Source: Mercurialis annua
Taxonomy: Eukaryota > Streptophyta > Magnoliopsida > Malpighiales > Euphorbiaceae
Direction: 5' to 3'
Assembly: GCF_937616625.2 (NCBI RefSeq)
Contig: NC_065576.1
Span: 32,514,628-32,578,627, forward strand
DNA: 64,000 bases
Each line of letters opens with the position of its first letter. Position 1 is the first letter of the stretch. Shown here piece by piece: positions 44,826 through 54,557 of the stretch. Made by a program: the position numbers and the translations under genes. The notes under the pieces were generated by a model. That model was not told the origin of the DNA, made no database searches, and saw only the letters and a program-made list of their open reading frames with translations.

Positions 44826-45560
44826 CTGTTCTTGTAGTAGTTTTTGTAGCCTTCTTTTTGGTAGGATATAGCCATGTCATCATGGTGGATTATCATATTT
44901 ATGTTACCTTTATTTATTTTGTGTTTATTTGCAAGTTGTATTTTCCAACGCAATTTATTTTAATTGAATGATTCACCAGTTGCCGCTTCTCTTGTCGTTT
45001 TAGTCTTATTGTTGTGTTTTTGCCTCTTAGGAATGTTCCTCGAGTAATTGACTTTTGCATTTTGGGAGATGCCTCCCAAATTCTTTATCTTGTCGTTTGT
45101 TCGTTTTTATTTTCCCTAAGAAATGTTTCTCAGTGCGGTGGCCGTTGCCTTTGGGGAATTGTTTCCCCGCTCGTTTGTTGTTGCTGTTTTTTTTTTTTTT
45201 GCACTTTTGAAGCTTCAAATCAACATTTTCTTCCGTTTTATTCATGATACAATTTTAAATGTTGTACATTCCAAAATCTAGGCACTTCTTGCTCTTCCAT
45301 TGTCTCCAAACGGTATGCTCCTCTTTTGGTCGTCTTGGTCGCTCAGTATGTTCCTTCCCAGTTGCTTTCAAGCTTACCTACGCCAGCGTTGCCTTATTTG
45401 ATTGCAGCATCTCTTCTTGGTTGCACCTTCTTGTTGTAGTATCAGGCTGTTTGACTTCGGTAGGCTTCTGCTCGAATATTTGTCGCATGTCTCCTTCCTT
45501 CTAGCTGGTCCATATATCGCCTTATTCCTCTTCGTTTGTTTCTTCATTGTAGTATTTTGT
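44826..45560. other. Spacer between antisense ORF and integrase of element L
   Basis: Non-coding, T-rich. Contains hairpin-like GGGAGATGCCTCCC (about 45064-45077), variants such as CCTAAGAAATGTTTC and GGGGAATTGTTTCCCC, and a T-homopolymer near 45190. These spaced short palindromes resemble a decayed tandem repeat, as in the equivalent position of the other Tat elements. Confidence 0.45.
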
Positions 45561-46480
45561 TCATATAGATGGCATTCCTATTTACACTGGGATGACCGCT
45601 TCTACCCCGTATGTTAAGCGGAACGATGTTTCTCTTGTTCCCTTCCTTGGCGCTGTTCTGTATGCCCAAACTACGTTGTTCAGCTCTTTCACCCAATTAC
45701 CATTTGCTTCATCTATCCTCTTTTTCAATCTTTTACAAATTGTTTGTTGGTAACCTCTGTCATTCCGTTTGTCTAGGGATGCGCGACCGATTTGAATTCT
45801 AAATTTATACCGAGGTGTTCGCATTTCTTTCCATTGTCTATTACTAGTGTCTTGGGTATACCGAATCTGCACACCACCTCTCTCCAAAAAAACTCCTTCG
45901 CTTTTGCCGCTGTAATTGTGGAGACAGCTTCCACTTCTACTCATTTTATGGAGTATCCAATCGCCACGAAGACGAATTTCTTCTGATTTTTCGTTGTTGG
46001 GAATGGCCCCAGGATGTATATTCCCAATTTTGCGAACGACCAAGAGTTGTGCGCCAGTTTTGTTTCCTAAGCAGGAATGTGTGACATGTCCTCTTGCCTT
46101 TGGCATTTGTTATATTTCTTTACCAGTTCCTTGGAGTCCTCTTCCTACTTGGCCAGTAATATCCTTGCAAGGATGCTTTTCTCATCATGGTGGTTTGTCT
46201 TTCGTGTGCTCCGCATATTCCATCGTGTAACTCGCTTAAAATATACTTCCCTTTTCTCCGAGATACGCATCTGCACCATTGGTGGCTTGCGGCCGTTCGA
46301 CATAGCGTTCCATCGTAGATTGCGTATCGGCTGGCCGTCCTTCTCACCCTTTCTGCTTCGCCTCGGTCTTCAGAGGTCTTTCCCTCTTCTAGGTATCCCC
46401 AAATATTTTCCATTGTCGTCCTCGTTTCTCAATTTCTTGTAGAAGCTTCTTTGACCATTTGTTGTACTTTAGCAGGTTTT
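45560..46480 (-). pseudogene. Integrase of element L
   Basis: 46413-46120: lead-in and zinc-finger start (YAIYDGTLCRTAASHQWCRC, KYILSELHDGICGAHERQTT, LQGYYWPS). 45900-45582: end of core and C-terminus (KRIDEANGNWVKELNNVVWA, YRTAPRKGTRETSFRLTYG, VEAVIPV). The core between them is readable only in scattered frames. Multiple frameshifts. Confidence 0.65.
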
Positions 46481-47060
46481 CCTCCTTTGTGGAGAACGTC
46501 CATCTATTTATCCCACCACGAATTGTGAATCATAGTGGATCTTCAAGTTCTCGGTTCTTACTTCAACTGCTAGTGCCAGCCCTGCTATTAATGCTTTGTA
46601 CTCCGCTATGTTGTTTGTTGTCTTAATATTTAGGTAGACCCCATACTCGATCTGCACCTTATGCAGGCCTTTGAGGATGACTCCCGCTCCTGCCTGCTTT
46701 TTTACTTTTTGTTCCGTCCACATTGAGTTCCAATTTATTTTTAAATTCTGACACTGTCGTGGAACATCCGGCTAGTTCTGCTACAGAGTCGGCTAATGCT
46801 TGGGCTTTCATTGCCTGCCTAGGTTCATAATTAATGTCATGTTCTCCTGGCTGTATTGACCATTTGATCATTCCTCCCGAAAGTTCTAGCCTAGAGAGCG
46901 CCTGTTTTAGAGGTTGATCGGTTCGCACGACTATCTGGTGTACTTGGAAGTATGGCCTCAGCTTCTTTGCCGTTGTTGTCACTGTTAGCTCCATCTTTTC
47001 AATTTCTGCGTACTTGTGCTCCGCATCCTTTAAGGCCGACTTACATAAATACCGATAGTT
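46481..47060 (-). pseudogene. RNase H domains of element L
   Basis: 46994-46659: LRPYFQVHQIVVRTDQPLKQ, GGMIKWSIQPGEHDINYEPR and AMKAQALADSVAEL (end of first RNase H and linker), then LELNVDGTKSKKAG with the first Asp of the second RNase H. After a frame change, 46723-46508: GAGVILKGLHKVQIEYGVYL, KTTNNIAEYKALIAGLALAV (Glu) and LKIHYDSQFVVG (Asp). Confidence 0.65.
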
Positions 47061-47613
47061 GTTGGTCTGCCTCTTCTCTTACTAGAACCGTTACAGTCGT
47101 GTCTCTGCATAAAGAAATGTATAGATACAAAGTTTCAGCATCTTTGGGTCGGCTCAGCAGCGGCGGTTTTGTTAGCAACCTTTTTAGGTCGTCGAAGGCT
47201 TAGTGGAATTATTCTCTCCATTTTAATGTCTTTGTTTTCAGCGTGTGGTAGAACCGAAGGCATCATTTTGCTGATGACGAGATAAATCGTCCCAGGGCCG
47301 TTACTCTTTCGTTGAGGATCTGTACTTCCCTTTGCTTTTTTGTTTGAGTCATTTCCAAGATGGCCTTAATCTTTTATGGGTTTACTTCCACTCCTCTTTG
47401 TGACACCATGTATCCTAGGAACTCCCCTCCTTCCACCACAAACATACATTTTTCAGGGTTGATCTTCATTTTAAATTTGTCAAGTATCTCTATCATCGTT
47501 CGTAGGTCTTTGGGATGATCCTTTTCGCTTTTTCTTTTCACGATCACATCGTCGATGTATACTTCCATTGTCTTGTCGATTTGATCCTTGAACATGTATT
47601 TCATCATTCGTTG
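47061..47613 (-). pseudogene. Reverse transcriptase of element L, second half
   Basis: Text from 47634 to 47374: TYQRMMKYMFKDQIDKTMEV, YIDDVIVKRKSEKDHPKDLR, KINPEKCMFVVEGGEFLGYM, then VSQRGVEVNP. The YIDD catalytic box is present. It is separated from the first half by a 672-bp MITE at 47622. Thumb and linker text continues to about 47060. Confidence 0.65.
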
Positions 47614-47621
47614 GTATGTTG

Positions 47622-48293
47622 TAGGGGTGGGCATCGGTCGGTTCGGTTCGGTGGAATTTTTTTTGGTTTTTTTGGTTTCCGGTTTGGAAATTTTCCAAAC
47701 CGAACAGAACTTTTAGTTTGGAAGTAAAAATATCGAACTGAATCTAACCAAAAATATTTCGGTTCGGTTTGGTTCGGTTAAAACCGAATTTAATTACTTT
47801 TTTTTATTAAAATTAATTCAAATATTAAATAATTAGAGTCTAATTAACTTCCATATATGTTTCAATAACACTTATTAATTCGTATATCAACAATAATTAA
47901 GATATAAAGACAAAAAACATATAAATATGAGTATATGTGTATATTATTTTTAAAAAAGTTATATATTTTAACCCTATAGAGGTCCCTGTACTTTACACTT
48001 TTTTTTTCGTAGGTCCTTATGCTTCATTTTTGTATTATTTGGTCCCTCTACTTATCTATTTTTGATTTTTAAGTCCTTTATAAGTTTTTTCCGGTCCTTT
48101 TGTGTGGCTGGAGGAAACAAAAATTGTAAGTAGAGGGACTGGAGGAAGCAAACCGAACCGAACACCAAACTCCGAACTTTACCTAAAGTGGGAATCGAAC
48201 CAAACTGTTTTCACCGAAAAACCGAACCAAACAACGAAATTTGTTTCGGTTTGGTTTGGTTTTTTGGTCTGGTTCGGTTCTTGCTCAGCACTA
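47622..48293. mobile_element. hAT-like MITE inserted in the RT of element L
   Basis: 672 bp flanked by a perfect 8-bp duplication GTATGTTG (47614-47621 and 48294-48301). Terminal inverted repeats are TAGGGGTGGGCA and the complement of TGCTCAGCACTA (9 of 12 match). The subterminal zones are packed with GGTTCGGTTTGG / AACCGAACC units in opposite orientations at the two ends. An inner inverted pair, GGTCCCTCTACTTA (about 48041) and TAAGTAGAGGGAC (about 48127), forms a further hairpin. No transposase. An 8-bp duplication fits the hAT superfamily. Confidence 0.85.
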
Positions 48294-48301
48294 GTATGTT
48301 G

Positions 48302-48690
48302 CCTCTGCATTCTTCAGTCCAAATGGCATCATTGTGTAGCAGTATGTTCCTTCATCCGTGACAAAACTTGTTATTGTTTTGTTTTCTTCTTTCACCGGAA
48401 TTTAATTGTATCCTTGTGCCATGTCCGCCAGGCTGTACATCACGTATCCTGCGTTAGAGTCGACGACCTGATCAATGTTGGGCAAGGGAAAACAGTCCTT
48501 CGTGCATTTTTTATTCAGATCCGTAAAGTCGATGCACATGCGGTTCTTTTCGTTTGCCTTCTTTACAAGCACCATGTTGCTTAACCAGTCCGGATATTTT
48601 GTCTTCTTTGACGAACCCTGCTCCTAATAGCTTCTCTACCTCTTCTACTATTATTCTCTATCGTTCTTCAGAGTGTCGTCGCTTGTTATA
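48302..48690 (-). pseudogene. Reverse transcriptase of element L, first half
   Basis: Minus-strand text near 48680-48560 gives EEVEKLLGAGFVKED, the entry to RT, then decayed palm text with frameshifts (HVHRLYGSE, LLHNDAIWTEECRG). It joins the second half across the MITE. Confidence 0.5.
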
Positions 48691-49540
48691 TCAAATTGTC
48701 TTCATGGTTACGTCAACGTTTAATTCATGACATGCTACCCTCGGGTCCACTCCCTTGATGTTCGAAGCTCTCACGGCGAATGTCCCTTCGAACTCTCTAA
48801 GTACTTTCTGGATCTCTGTTTCTGTTGATTCTTTCATGATGGTGCCTATTTTCACGCCTTTCCCGGTATGGATTTCCCAATGCTTCGTCTCTCCTACTGG
48901 TTCGACCGTCGATTCCTCACATGATAATTCTAGTATCTCGTTTATGTGGAGCAGCTCGGCCACGATTATGCGGTGGCTGGCTTCCGCTTCCTCTTGACTT
49001 TCTTTAATCGTCATTATTCCTTCCTCGGTAGGGATCATCATCCTTACGTTCCCCGTGTCAATAGCCACTCCTAATTCGTAGAGGAATGGCCATCCCAATA
49101 TAAGGTCATATGGGAGGTTCTTGTTTATGATTTGAAAAGGGGAAGTAATCGTCTTTTCCCGTCATCCCGGGTCGCCAAAACTTACCCGAATATCCGTTAC
49201 TCCCATGGTTCGGAGCCTTCCGCCTCCAACTCCCCATATGTCTCCAGATTCTGTATGGTCTGGATCTGGCTTCCTCTCGACGCCCAATAGGCCTTCTCTA
49301 TGATGTCGTTGGTACTCACTCCCGGGTCTACTGATACCCTCCGGATCTCGCGCCCTCCTACTCTCGCTGCTACAACAATTGATCTTTCCGGTTCATCCCG
49401 CGATGAGTCTGGGTCTACGCTGCATCCGAATTCTAGTAAGGCGGTTCTTTTCCTCTTGTATCTCTTTTCCGGATCTTCATCTACTATAACTCTCTTTCTC
49501 TTGGTAGTTTTTTTTTTTGAATGCGTCCATATCAGCTTGA
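48691..49540 (-). pseudogene. Protease region of element L
   Basis: From about 49540: basic linker (TKRKRVIVDEDPEKRYKRKR), then ERSIVVAARVGGREIRRVSV followed by DPGVSTNDIIEKAYW. This is a retropepsin in which the active-site triad reads D-P-G. After stops near 49180, 49098-48691 is open: GWPFLYELGVAIDTGNVRMM, MTIKESQEEAEAS and IKGVDPRVACHELNVDVTMK, the protease end and pre-RT linker. Confidence 0.55.
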
Positions 49541-49614
49541 CTATGAGTGATGTTGTGGGTTTGTGTAGCTCTTACCACTCCCCGCTTCTATTATTAAATT
49601 TTATTTTGAGAACA

Positions 49615-49634
49615 GGTTCCCACAGACGGCGCCA
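49615..49634 (-). other. Primer-binding site of element L
   Basis: Minus strand TGGCGCCGTCTGTGGGAACC, two bases inside the LTR end at 49637. The same site with one change is used by the element at 57.8 kb. Confidence 0.85.
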
Positions 49635-49636
49635 AA

Positions 49637-49862
49637 TGATAGATGCGGTGATATTATAAGTAGCGTTTGATACAAAATCGGACTAACAGTACATGTGTTT
49701 ATTTTGTACGTGTAAGTAAAGTGTCACGATGTCTGGTACCCTGTGTGAGTATGGGACCGATCTATTTATAGGCGAGCGTGTATTCCTTGCTTTTCTTAGT
49801 CGATGTGAGTAATGTGTTAACCAGGTGCTTTTTGGGCTTAGCTTTATGGGCTTATTCCATCA
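49637..49862 (-). repeat. 5' LTR of element L
   Basis: 226 bp, same ends and length as the 42449 copy. Confidence 0.85.
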
Positions 49863-49949
49863 GGAACCATTTTTGATATTATCTAAAGAAAATACAAAGA
49901 TCAATTAAAACAACAGTTATCATGGCATAAAAACAAGATTATATCTCTA

Positions 49950-50303
49950 GCTAGTGTGTTTATTATCATGGCGGAAGCGGATGCTCTTCGATGGGGTTTA
50001 AATGTCGCCAAGATTTAGGAAGTTGGAGATTGAATGTGATAATGCCCAGCTTATTGCAGCTCTAAACAACGAGACTTCCTTCATTTTTGAGTTGTGGGAT
50101 CTTCTGGGTGACATTGCAGTGGCTGCGAGGTGTTTTGGTCAGATTATATGGAAGCATATTTCTACAAATGCCAATGGTCTTGCTCACAAAATAGTTAATG
50201 ATGCCCTTGACGTTCATGGCTCGGTTTTGATTGAAGATTTGCCGGAAGTTTGGAGGAATATTTGGAATGCAGGTTTGGGTTTCCAGAATGTTGGACTTTT
50301 TTA
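49950..50303 (+). pseudogene. LINE-type RNase H remnant
   Basis: C-terminal half of an RVT_3-like RNase H: IMAEADALRWGLNVAK (Glu), a stop near 50017, then LEIECDNAQLIAALNNETSF (Asp) and IIWKHISTNANGLAHKIVND. It is about half identical to the 9.06-9.35 kb copy, including AGV/SVFII before AE/QVEAL. The N-terminal half is absent, and element L lies just upstream. Confidence 0.6.
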
Positions 50304-51371
50304 ATTTGGTTTTCTTTTGCCTTGTGTTTAAAGTTTTAGTTCTTATCGTTAAAAAAAAACATACTAATTTTTTATTGAATTTTTTTTACTGTCCAAAATA
50401 ATTTTCGAAATTTTTCAAACTGTTTGTGAAACTAATTTTTAGAAAGTAATAATAACTGTCGAACCTCATTTAATCATATTATCAAAACATACATAGAATA
50501 CAAATAATAATAAAGTCTAGAGAAAATACTATGACATACTTCATATATGATGTAAAATCCACAATTTTCCTGTCTAAAAATAAACTGATATGATTATTCA
50601 CTTTTGTCTTTAATAACATTTTAGTCATTTCCGTCGACTTTTGGATAAGTCAACTAATTCAAAGACTTTAATTATAAAAAAAATAGTTGGTTCTTGAACT
50701 TATTTTTATCATAAATATAAAGTTAATATGAGATTTAATGGTTTAATAATCTAATTTTTATTTTTCTTACTTTTATTTCATTTTAATTTTTTATTCCACT
50801 TACTTTGTAAAATAAAATGTTAAAAATATTAGGAAATTAAAACATGAATAAATATATGAAAAATAAATTAAATTCATAAAGTCATTAAATGTCGTAAAAA
50901 TATAACTTTTATATATTTATATTAGAAATAAATTAAAGAATTAAATTGAATTTTAATTCTATAAATTAAGTCATTTGACTTAGTTTAAAAATATCAAATA
51001 ACAAAAAAAGAGTTAATATAATAACGAAAATAAAAGTGAATGAGCATATCGTTGGATTTTTTTAAAATGAGAGATAAAACCGTAAACTGTCATGTATATC
51101 ACAGTGCCAGAGTATTTTTCTCCAAAATCTATTGAAACCATATTATAACACATTGAAATTTTATTAAAAATATTTAAATACTCAATTAATATTATTGAAA
51201 CCCATTTAAGACTATTTGAGACCATTTTTAAAACTATAGTCGGAATTATTTTAAAAACAACTAAAATCTATTGAAACCACATTAAAGAATGAAAATTAAA
51301 GTTGTAGAAATAACATTAAAACATACTGAATATCATACAAAAAATTAAAGTATATCAACGGATATTTTAGA
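50304..51371. other. AT-rich intergenic DNA, no gene seen
   Basis: Long A/T runs; no supported coding signal on either strand. Confidence 0.55.
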
Positions 51372-51757
51372 GGCTTAATTACTTAAAAAAATTCCACCTT
51401 GAATTTTTTTTTCGTTTATACCCTGACCTTGTAAAAAAGTCATTTATACCCAGTTTTGAACTTTTAGGTGTCTTCTCTACCCAAAATTACTAAAATTGCC
51501 TCCTTTTACTTAAAAAAATTTAAAATAATCTTTTAATTTATGTGTATATACTAATTAGACATATGATATAACCTTTTATTTAATTATTTTTAATTTTTTT
51601 ATCCTTTAATTCATTAAATTGTCAATTATATTTTTGTATTGGGTAGAGATGAAACCTAAAAATTCAAAATTAGATACAAATAATTTTTTTACAAGATCAA
51701 AATATAAACTAAAAAAAAAATTAAGGTGAGATTTTTTTTAAGTAATTACACCGATTT
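51372..51757. repeat. Foldback (MITE-like) element with about 105-bp inverted repeats
   Basis: The left arm begins GGCTTAATTACTTAAAAAAA and runs through TTGTAAAAAAGTCATTTATA to TCTACCC (about 51480). The complement of the right arm begins CGGTGTAATTACTTAAAAAA and runs through TTGTAAAAAAATTATTTGTA to TCTACCC (about 51643). The spacer is about 160 bp, AT-rich and non-coding. Flanks ATTTTAGA and ATTTTAAA may be an 8-bp target duplication with one change. Confidence 0.65.
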
Positions 51758-52711
51758 TAAAGCATAAAAGTACAGTTTGCCACTGTGTACATCATTATGA
51801 AGTTGTCTAGAAGAGTGCACTTGGTTTAGGCAATTCGTTGAACAGTTTACGTCCACAATGCTTCATTTGATTAATTAAACATTTAAAAACAAATTAAGGG
51901 AGTTTATGTTAATTTATATTTCAACCTTAATAAATACTTATGTGTGGATATATATTAAATAAAATAAAATATAATTATAATTGTATTTAATTACTCGAAC
52001 TTTTAATTAATTTAAAATTTGGTAAGTGTCACTCAAGTTTGATTGTAGATTGATAATGAATTGACACTTGAATCATAATAGACTTATGTAACAATTTATC
52101 CCCTCAACTTGTAAGTAATGAACAATTAATCCATTTAAATAAATTAGTTTATAATTGCTCATGGCTTATAAATTGAGGATCAAATTGCCATTTAAATCGA
52201 TCATAATATGCACCAGCAGCTTCTAGCAATTTGTAATAACTCTATCTATAGCTAGATATTTTAGCCACAATATAGCATGTATGAAGGTGGAATTTTCCTA
52301 TTTATAGTGCCAAAGAATGCAAATATGGACAAAAGATTTTCTCTCATTGTCATCATTTTGTTTATCCCAACATTGATCAGATAATTTCTTTCCATCTTAT
52401 TCACCAAAAATTCTACACTTACATCATTATATTTGTCTTGCGGAGATAAAATTAGCAATCTATTTTTTTTCGGAAGAGAATAATTTAAAAATGTTTTAGG
52501 GAGATTATGTCAACCTCGTCATCATCGGCAGACGTAGCCAATTACGTTAAAACAATCACTATTGCATACTTACATTATTTTCACTATTTTAATGATATAT
52601 TTTAACGCAATTAACTCTATTCACATATGACATACTATATAGAATTCATCTAAAAAAGTTTAAAATAATATGTCGAACATTATTAAATTATTATGTCATA
52701 TATCAATACCC
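51758..52711. other. AT-rich intergenic DNA, no gene seen
   Basis: No supported ORF. Contains CCTATTTATAGTGCC near 52300, also seen upstream of the peptide ORF at about 10110. Confidence 0.5.
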
Positions 52712-52716
52712 GGCTA

Positions 52717-52742
52717 TATTAACAAACTACAGTTTTTCAGTT
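52717..52742 (+). repeat. 26-bp LTR start at the left edge of element O
   Basis: TATTAACAAACTACAGTTTT followed by TCAGTT, identical to the start of the 3' LTR at 56561. It abuts the 3' end of the inverted gag through a duplicated GAGAAAGTATTAGCAGA segment (52743 and about 52792). Confidence 0.8.
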
Positions 52743-52774
52743 GAGAAAGTATTAGCAGATGCATGATTGCCTGG

Positions 52775-53986
52775 TTAAGTGAAATTTCTTGAGAAAGTAT
52801 TAGCAGAAGCATGAATATTTTGATCTTGTTTCAACAGACTCATCAACTGCATGTATTGCTCAGTAGTCAGATGCATATTCTGAGGCATTGAATTAAAATT
52901 TGATAAAGTCATGTCCATAGGCACAGGAGGGAAATGTGACTCCCTTGCAGACACAGGAGGAAGATGTGACTCCCTTGTATCATTCTGTTCATTATCTTCA
53001 GTTGTATCAACTTGATTAGAATAAGCATTTTTACCCTTGTACTTAGATTTGAAACCAGGTGGAAAACCATGTTTTCTGTAGCACCTGTCCACTGAATGTC
53101 TTGATAAACCACAATGAGTACACTTGTACTGGCTATTATAGGTTGTAAACTTTTTGTAATTGTTGTTGCTGCCAGCATCAGACTTCTTCTGGTAAGCATT
53201 TCCAGAACTAGAAGCTTGATCATTACCAGAATTTCCAGAACTAGTATTAGCATAGAAAACATTTGGCTCAATAATTTTGGATGATGCACCTGAAACTTGT
53301 CTCTCATGTTGACTAGCCAGGGCAAAGACTTTATTTATAGTTGGTAAGGGCTCCATAATAACTATCTGAGACCTAAAGGTTGAAAAATTCTCATTCAAGC
53401 CTTTAAGAAACTTTATAACAGTATCATTATCTCTGTATACTCTCAATCTGTCAAAAGCACCACATTTACATTGTGGATCACAAGTACAGCCAAGGATAGG
53501 TCTCAGGTTGGTCAATTCATCCCACATTTCCTTAAGATGTGTAAAATATTCAACAACAGTCAAAGAATTCTGTCTAAAACTATTGAGTTCTTCATGAATA
53601 TCAGAAATTCGATATGCATCTCCTTGAGAGAACCTAGACTCTAGATAATTCCAAGCATCTAAAGCAGCATCAATCCATTCAATACTTTTACTAATAGAAG
53701 GAGATACAGAGTTCTGGATCCAGGACATTACCAGATTATTACCTCTTTCCCATAGGGAATACAGTGGATAATCCTTTGCTGGAACTGAAATTGTTCCATC
53801 AACAAAACGCATCTTGTTCTTGGCTAAGAGAGCTCGTTTCAGAGATCTGGACCAGGAGTGATAGTTGAGACCATTCAAAACTGGACTCACAAGAACTAGA
53901 GCAGGATTTTCATTAGGATGAATGTAATATGGACTTGAAGGATTATCTTCTTGCCTCCAAGAATTTGATGGAGTATTGTTCGTCAT
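52775..53986 (-). CDS. Intact copia gag of element O
   Basis: 403 codons, no interruption. N-terminus MTNNTPSNSWRQEDNPSSPY then LNGLNYHSWSRSLKRALLAK, the DUF4219/UBN2-type gag start of the Ale/Retrofit group. YLESRFSQGDAYRISDIHEE and a Cys-rich GCTCDPQCKCG insert follow. The zinc knuckle CTHCGLSRHSVDRC (about residues 285-298) with YRKHGFPPGF is typical of this group. Near the C-terminus a short unit RESHLPPV / RESHFPPV is tandemly duplicated at DNA level (about 52915-52975). Gag packages RNA into virus-like particles in the cytoplasm. It stands in reverse orientation to the pol of the same element. Its own LTR promoter (54162-54359) still lies upstream. Confidence 0.85.
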   Translation of the reverse strand: MTNNTPSNSWRQEDNPSSPYYIHPNENPALVLVSPVLNGLNYHSWSRSLKRALLAKNKMRFVDGTISVPAKDYPLYSLWERGNNLVMSWIQNSVSPSISKSIEWIDAALDAWNYLESRFSQGDAYRISDIHEELNSFRQNSLTVVEYFTHLKEMWDELTNLRPILGCTCDPQCKCGAFDRLRVYRDNDTVIKFLKGLNENFSTFRSQIVIMEPLPTINKVFALASQHERQVSGASSKIIEPNVFYANTSSGNSGNDQASSSGNAYQKKSDAGSNNNYKKFTTYNSQYKCTHCGLSRHSVDRCYRKHGFPPGFKSKYKGKNAYSNQVDTTEDNEQNDTRESHLPPVSARESHFPPVPMDMTLSNFNSMPQNMHLTTEQYMQLMSLLKQDQNIHASANTFSRNFT

Positions 53987-54147
53987 CTTCTAAAGAAAAT
54001 GAGATATTCAGAATCGCAATAAACAGATGATCAAGAATCTGTAATTTGTTTTGTGAATGAAGAAGAAATCAAAGAGAATCAGGCTGTTTGGCTCCTGAGA
54101 AAATGAGAATAGAAAAGAATAACCGTCAAAGAAAATCAGAGAATTAA

Positions 54148-54161
54148 GAGCTCTGATACCA
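54148..54161 (-). other. Primer-binding site of element O
   Basis: Minus strand TGGTATCAGAGCTC directly abutting the LTR end at 54162; initiator tRNA-Met type. Confidence 0.85.
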
Positions 54162-54359
54162 TAATAAGAATTGAGCAAAAACAGATTCTTCTTCATTAAT
54201 TTGCCAATGAAGATTACAACAGCTTTTATACATAAGCTGTTACACTTAGCTCACACACTCACGCTACTCACACTGCTAACTGATTATTACACGTGGCAAC
54301 ATGCCATTGGTAAGCAAATAACAGAAAACTAATAACTGAAAAACTGTAGTTTGTTAATA
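54162..54359 (-). repeat. Internal LTR copy A of element O
   Basis: 198 bp, minus orientation, upstream of the inverted gag. Ends TATTAAC...TTCTTATTA (non-TG/CA). Confidence 0.88.
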
Positions 54360-54557
54360 TAATAAGAATTGAGCAAAAATAGATTCTTCTTCATTAATTT
54401 GCCAATGAAGATTACAACAGCTTTTATACATAAGCTGTTACACTCAGCTCACACACTCACGCTACTCACACTGCTAACTGATTATTACACGTGGCAACAT
54501 GCCATTGGTAAGCAAATAACAGAAAACTAATAACTGAAAAACTGTAGTTTGTTAATA
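54360..54557 (-). repeat. Internal LTR copy B of element O
   Basis: 198 bp, directly head-to-tail with copy A with no bases between, and two differences from A. Its outer end abuts plus-strand integrase text at 54558. Confidence 0.88.

Larger units (their letters stand above)
42449..49862 (-). mobile_element. Tat-type Ty3/gypsy element with both LTRs (element L)
   Basis: 226-bp LTRs at 42449-42674 and 49637-49862 (TGATAGATGCGG...TTCCATCA on the plus strand) differ at about 17 positions (about 7.5%). A consensus Tat primer site lies beside the right LTR. Flanks are AGAAC and GGAAC. Minus-strand order is a gag-less leader, protease, RT (split by a MITE), RNase H, integrase, antisense ORF and 3' LTR. 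Gag is essentially deleted: only about 80 bp separates the primer site from pre-protease text. Confidence 0.75.

Noticed and set aside
47515..47727. Plus-strand ORF across the MITE edge
   Set aside because: Crosses the MITE insertion joint at 47622; chance ORF on the strand opposite to RT.
49300..49659. Plus-strand ORF of 119 codons
   Set aside because: Shadow of the protease region of element L and its primer site on the other strand.
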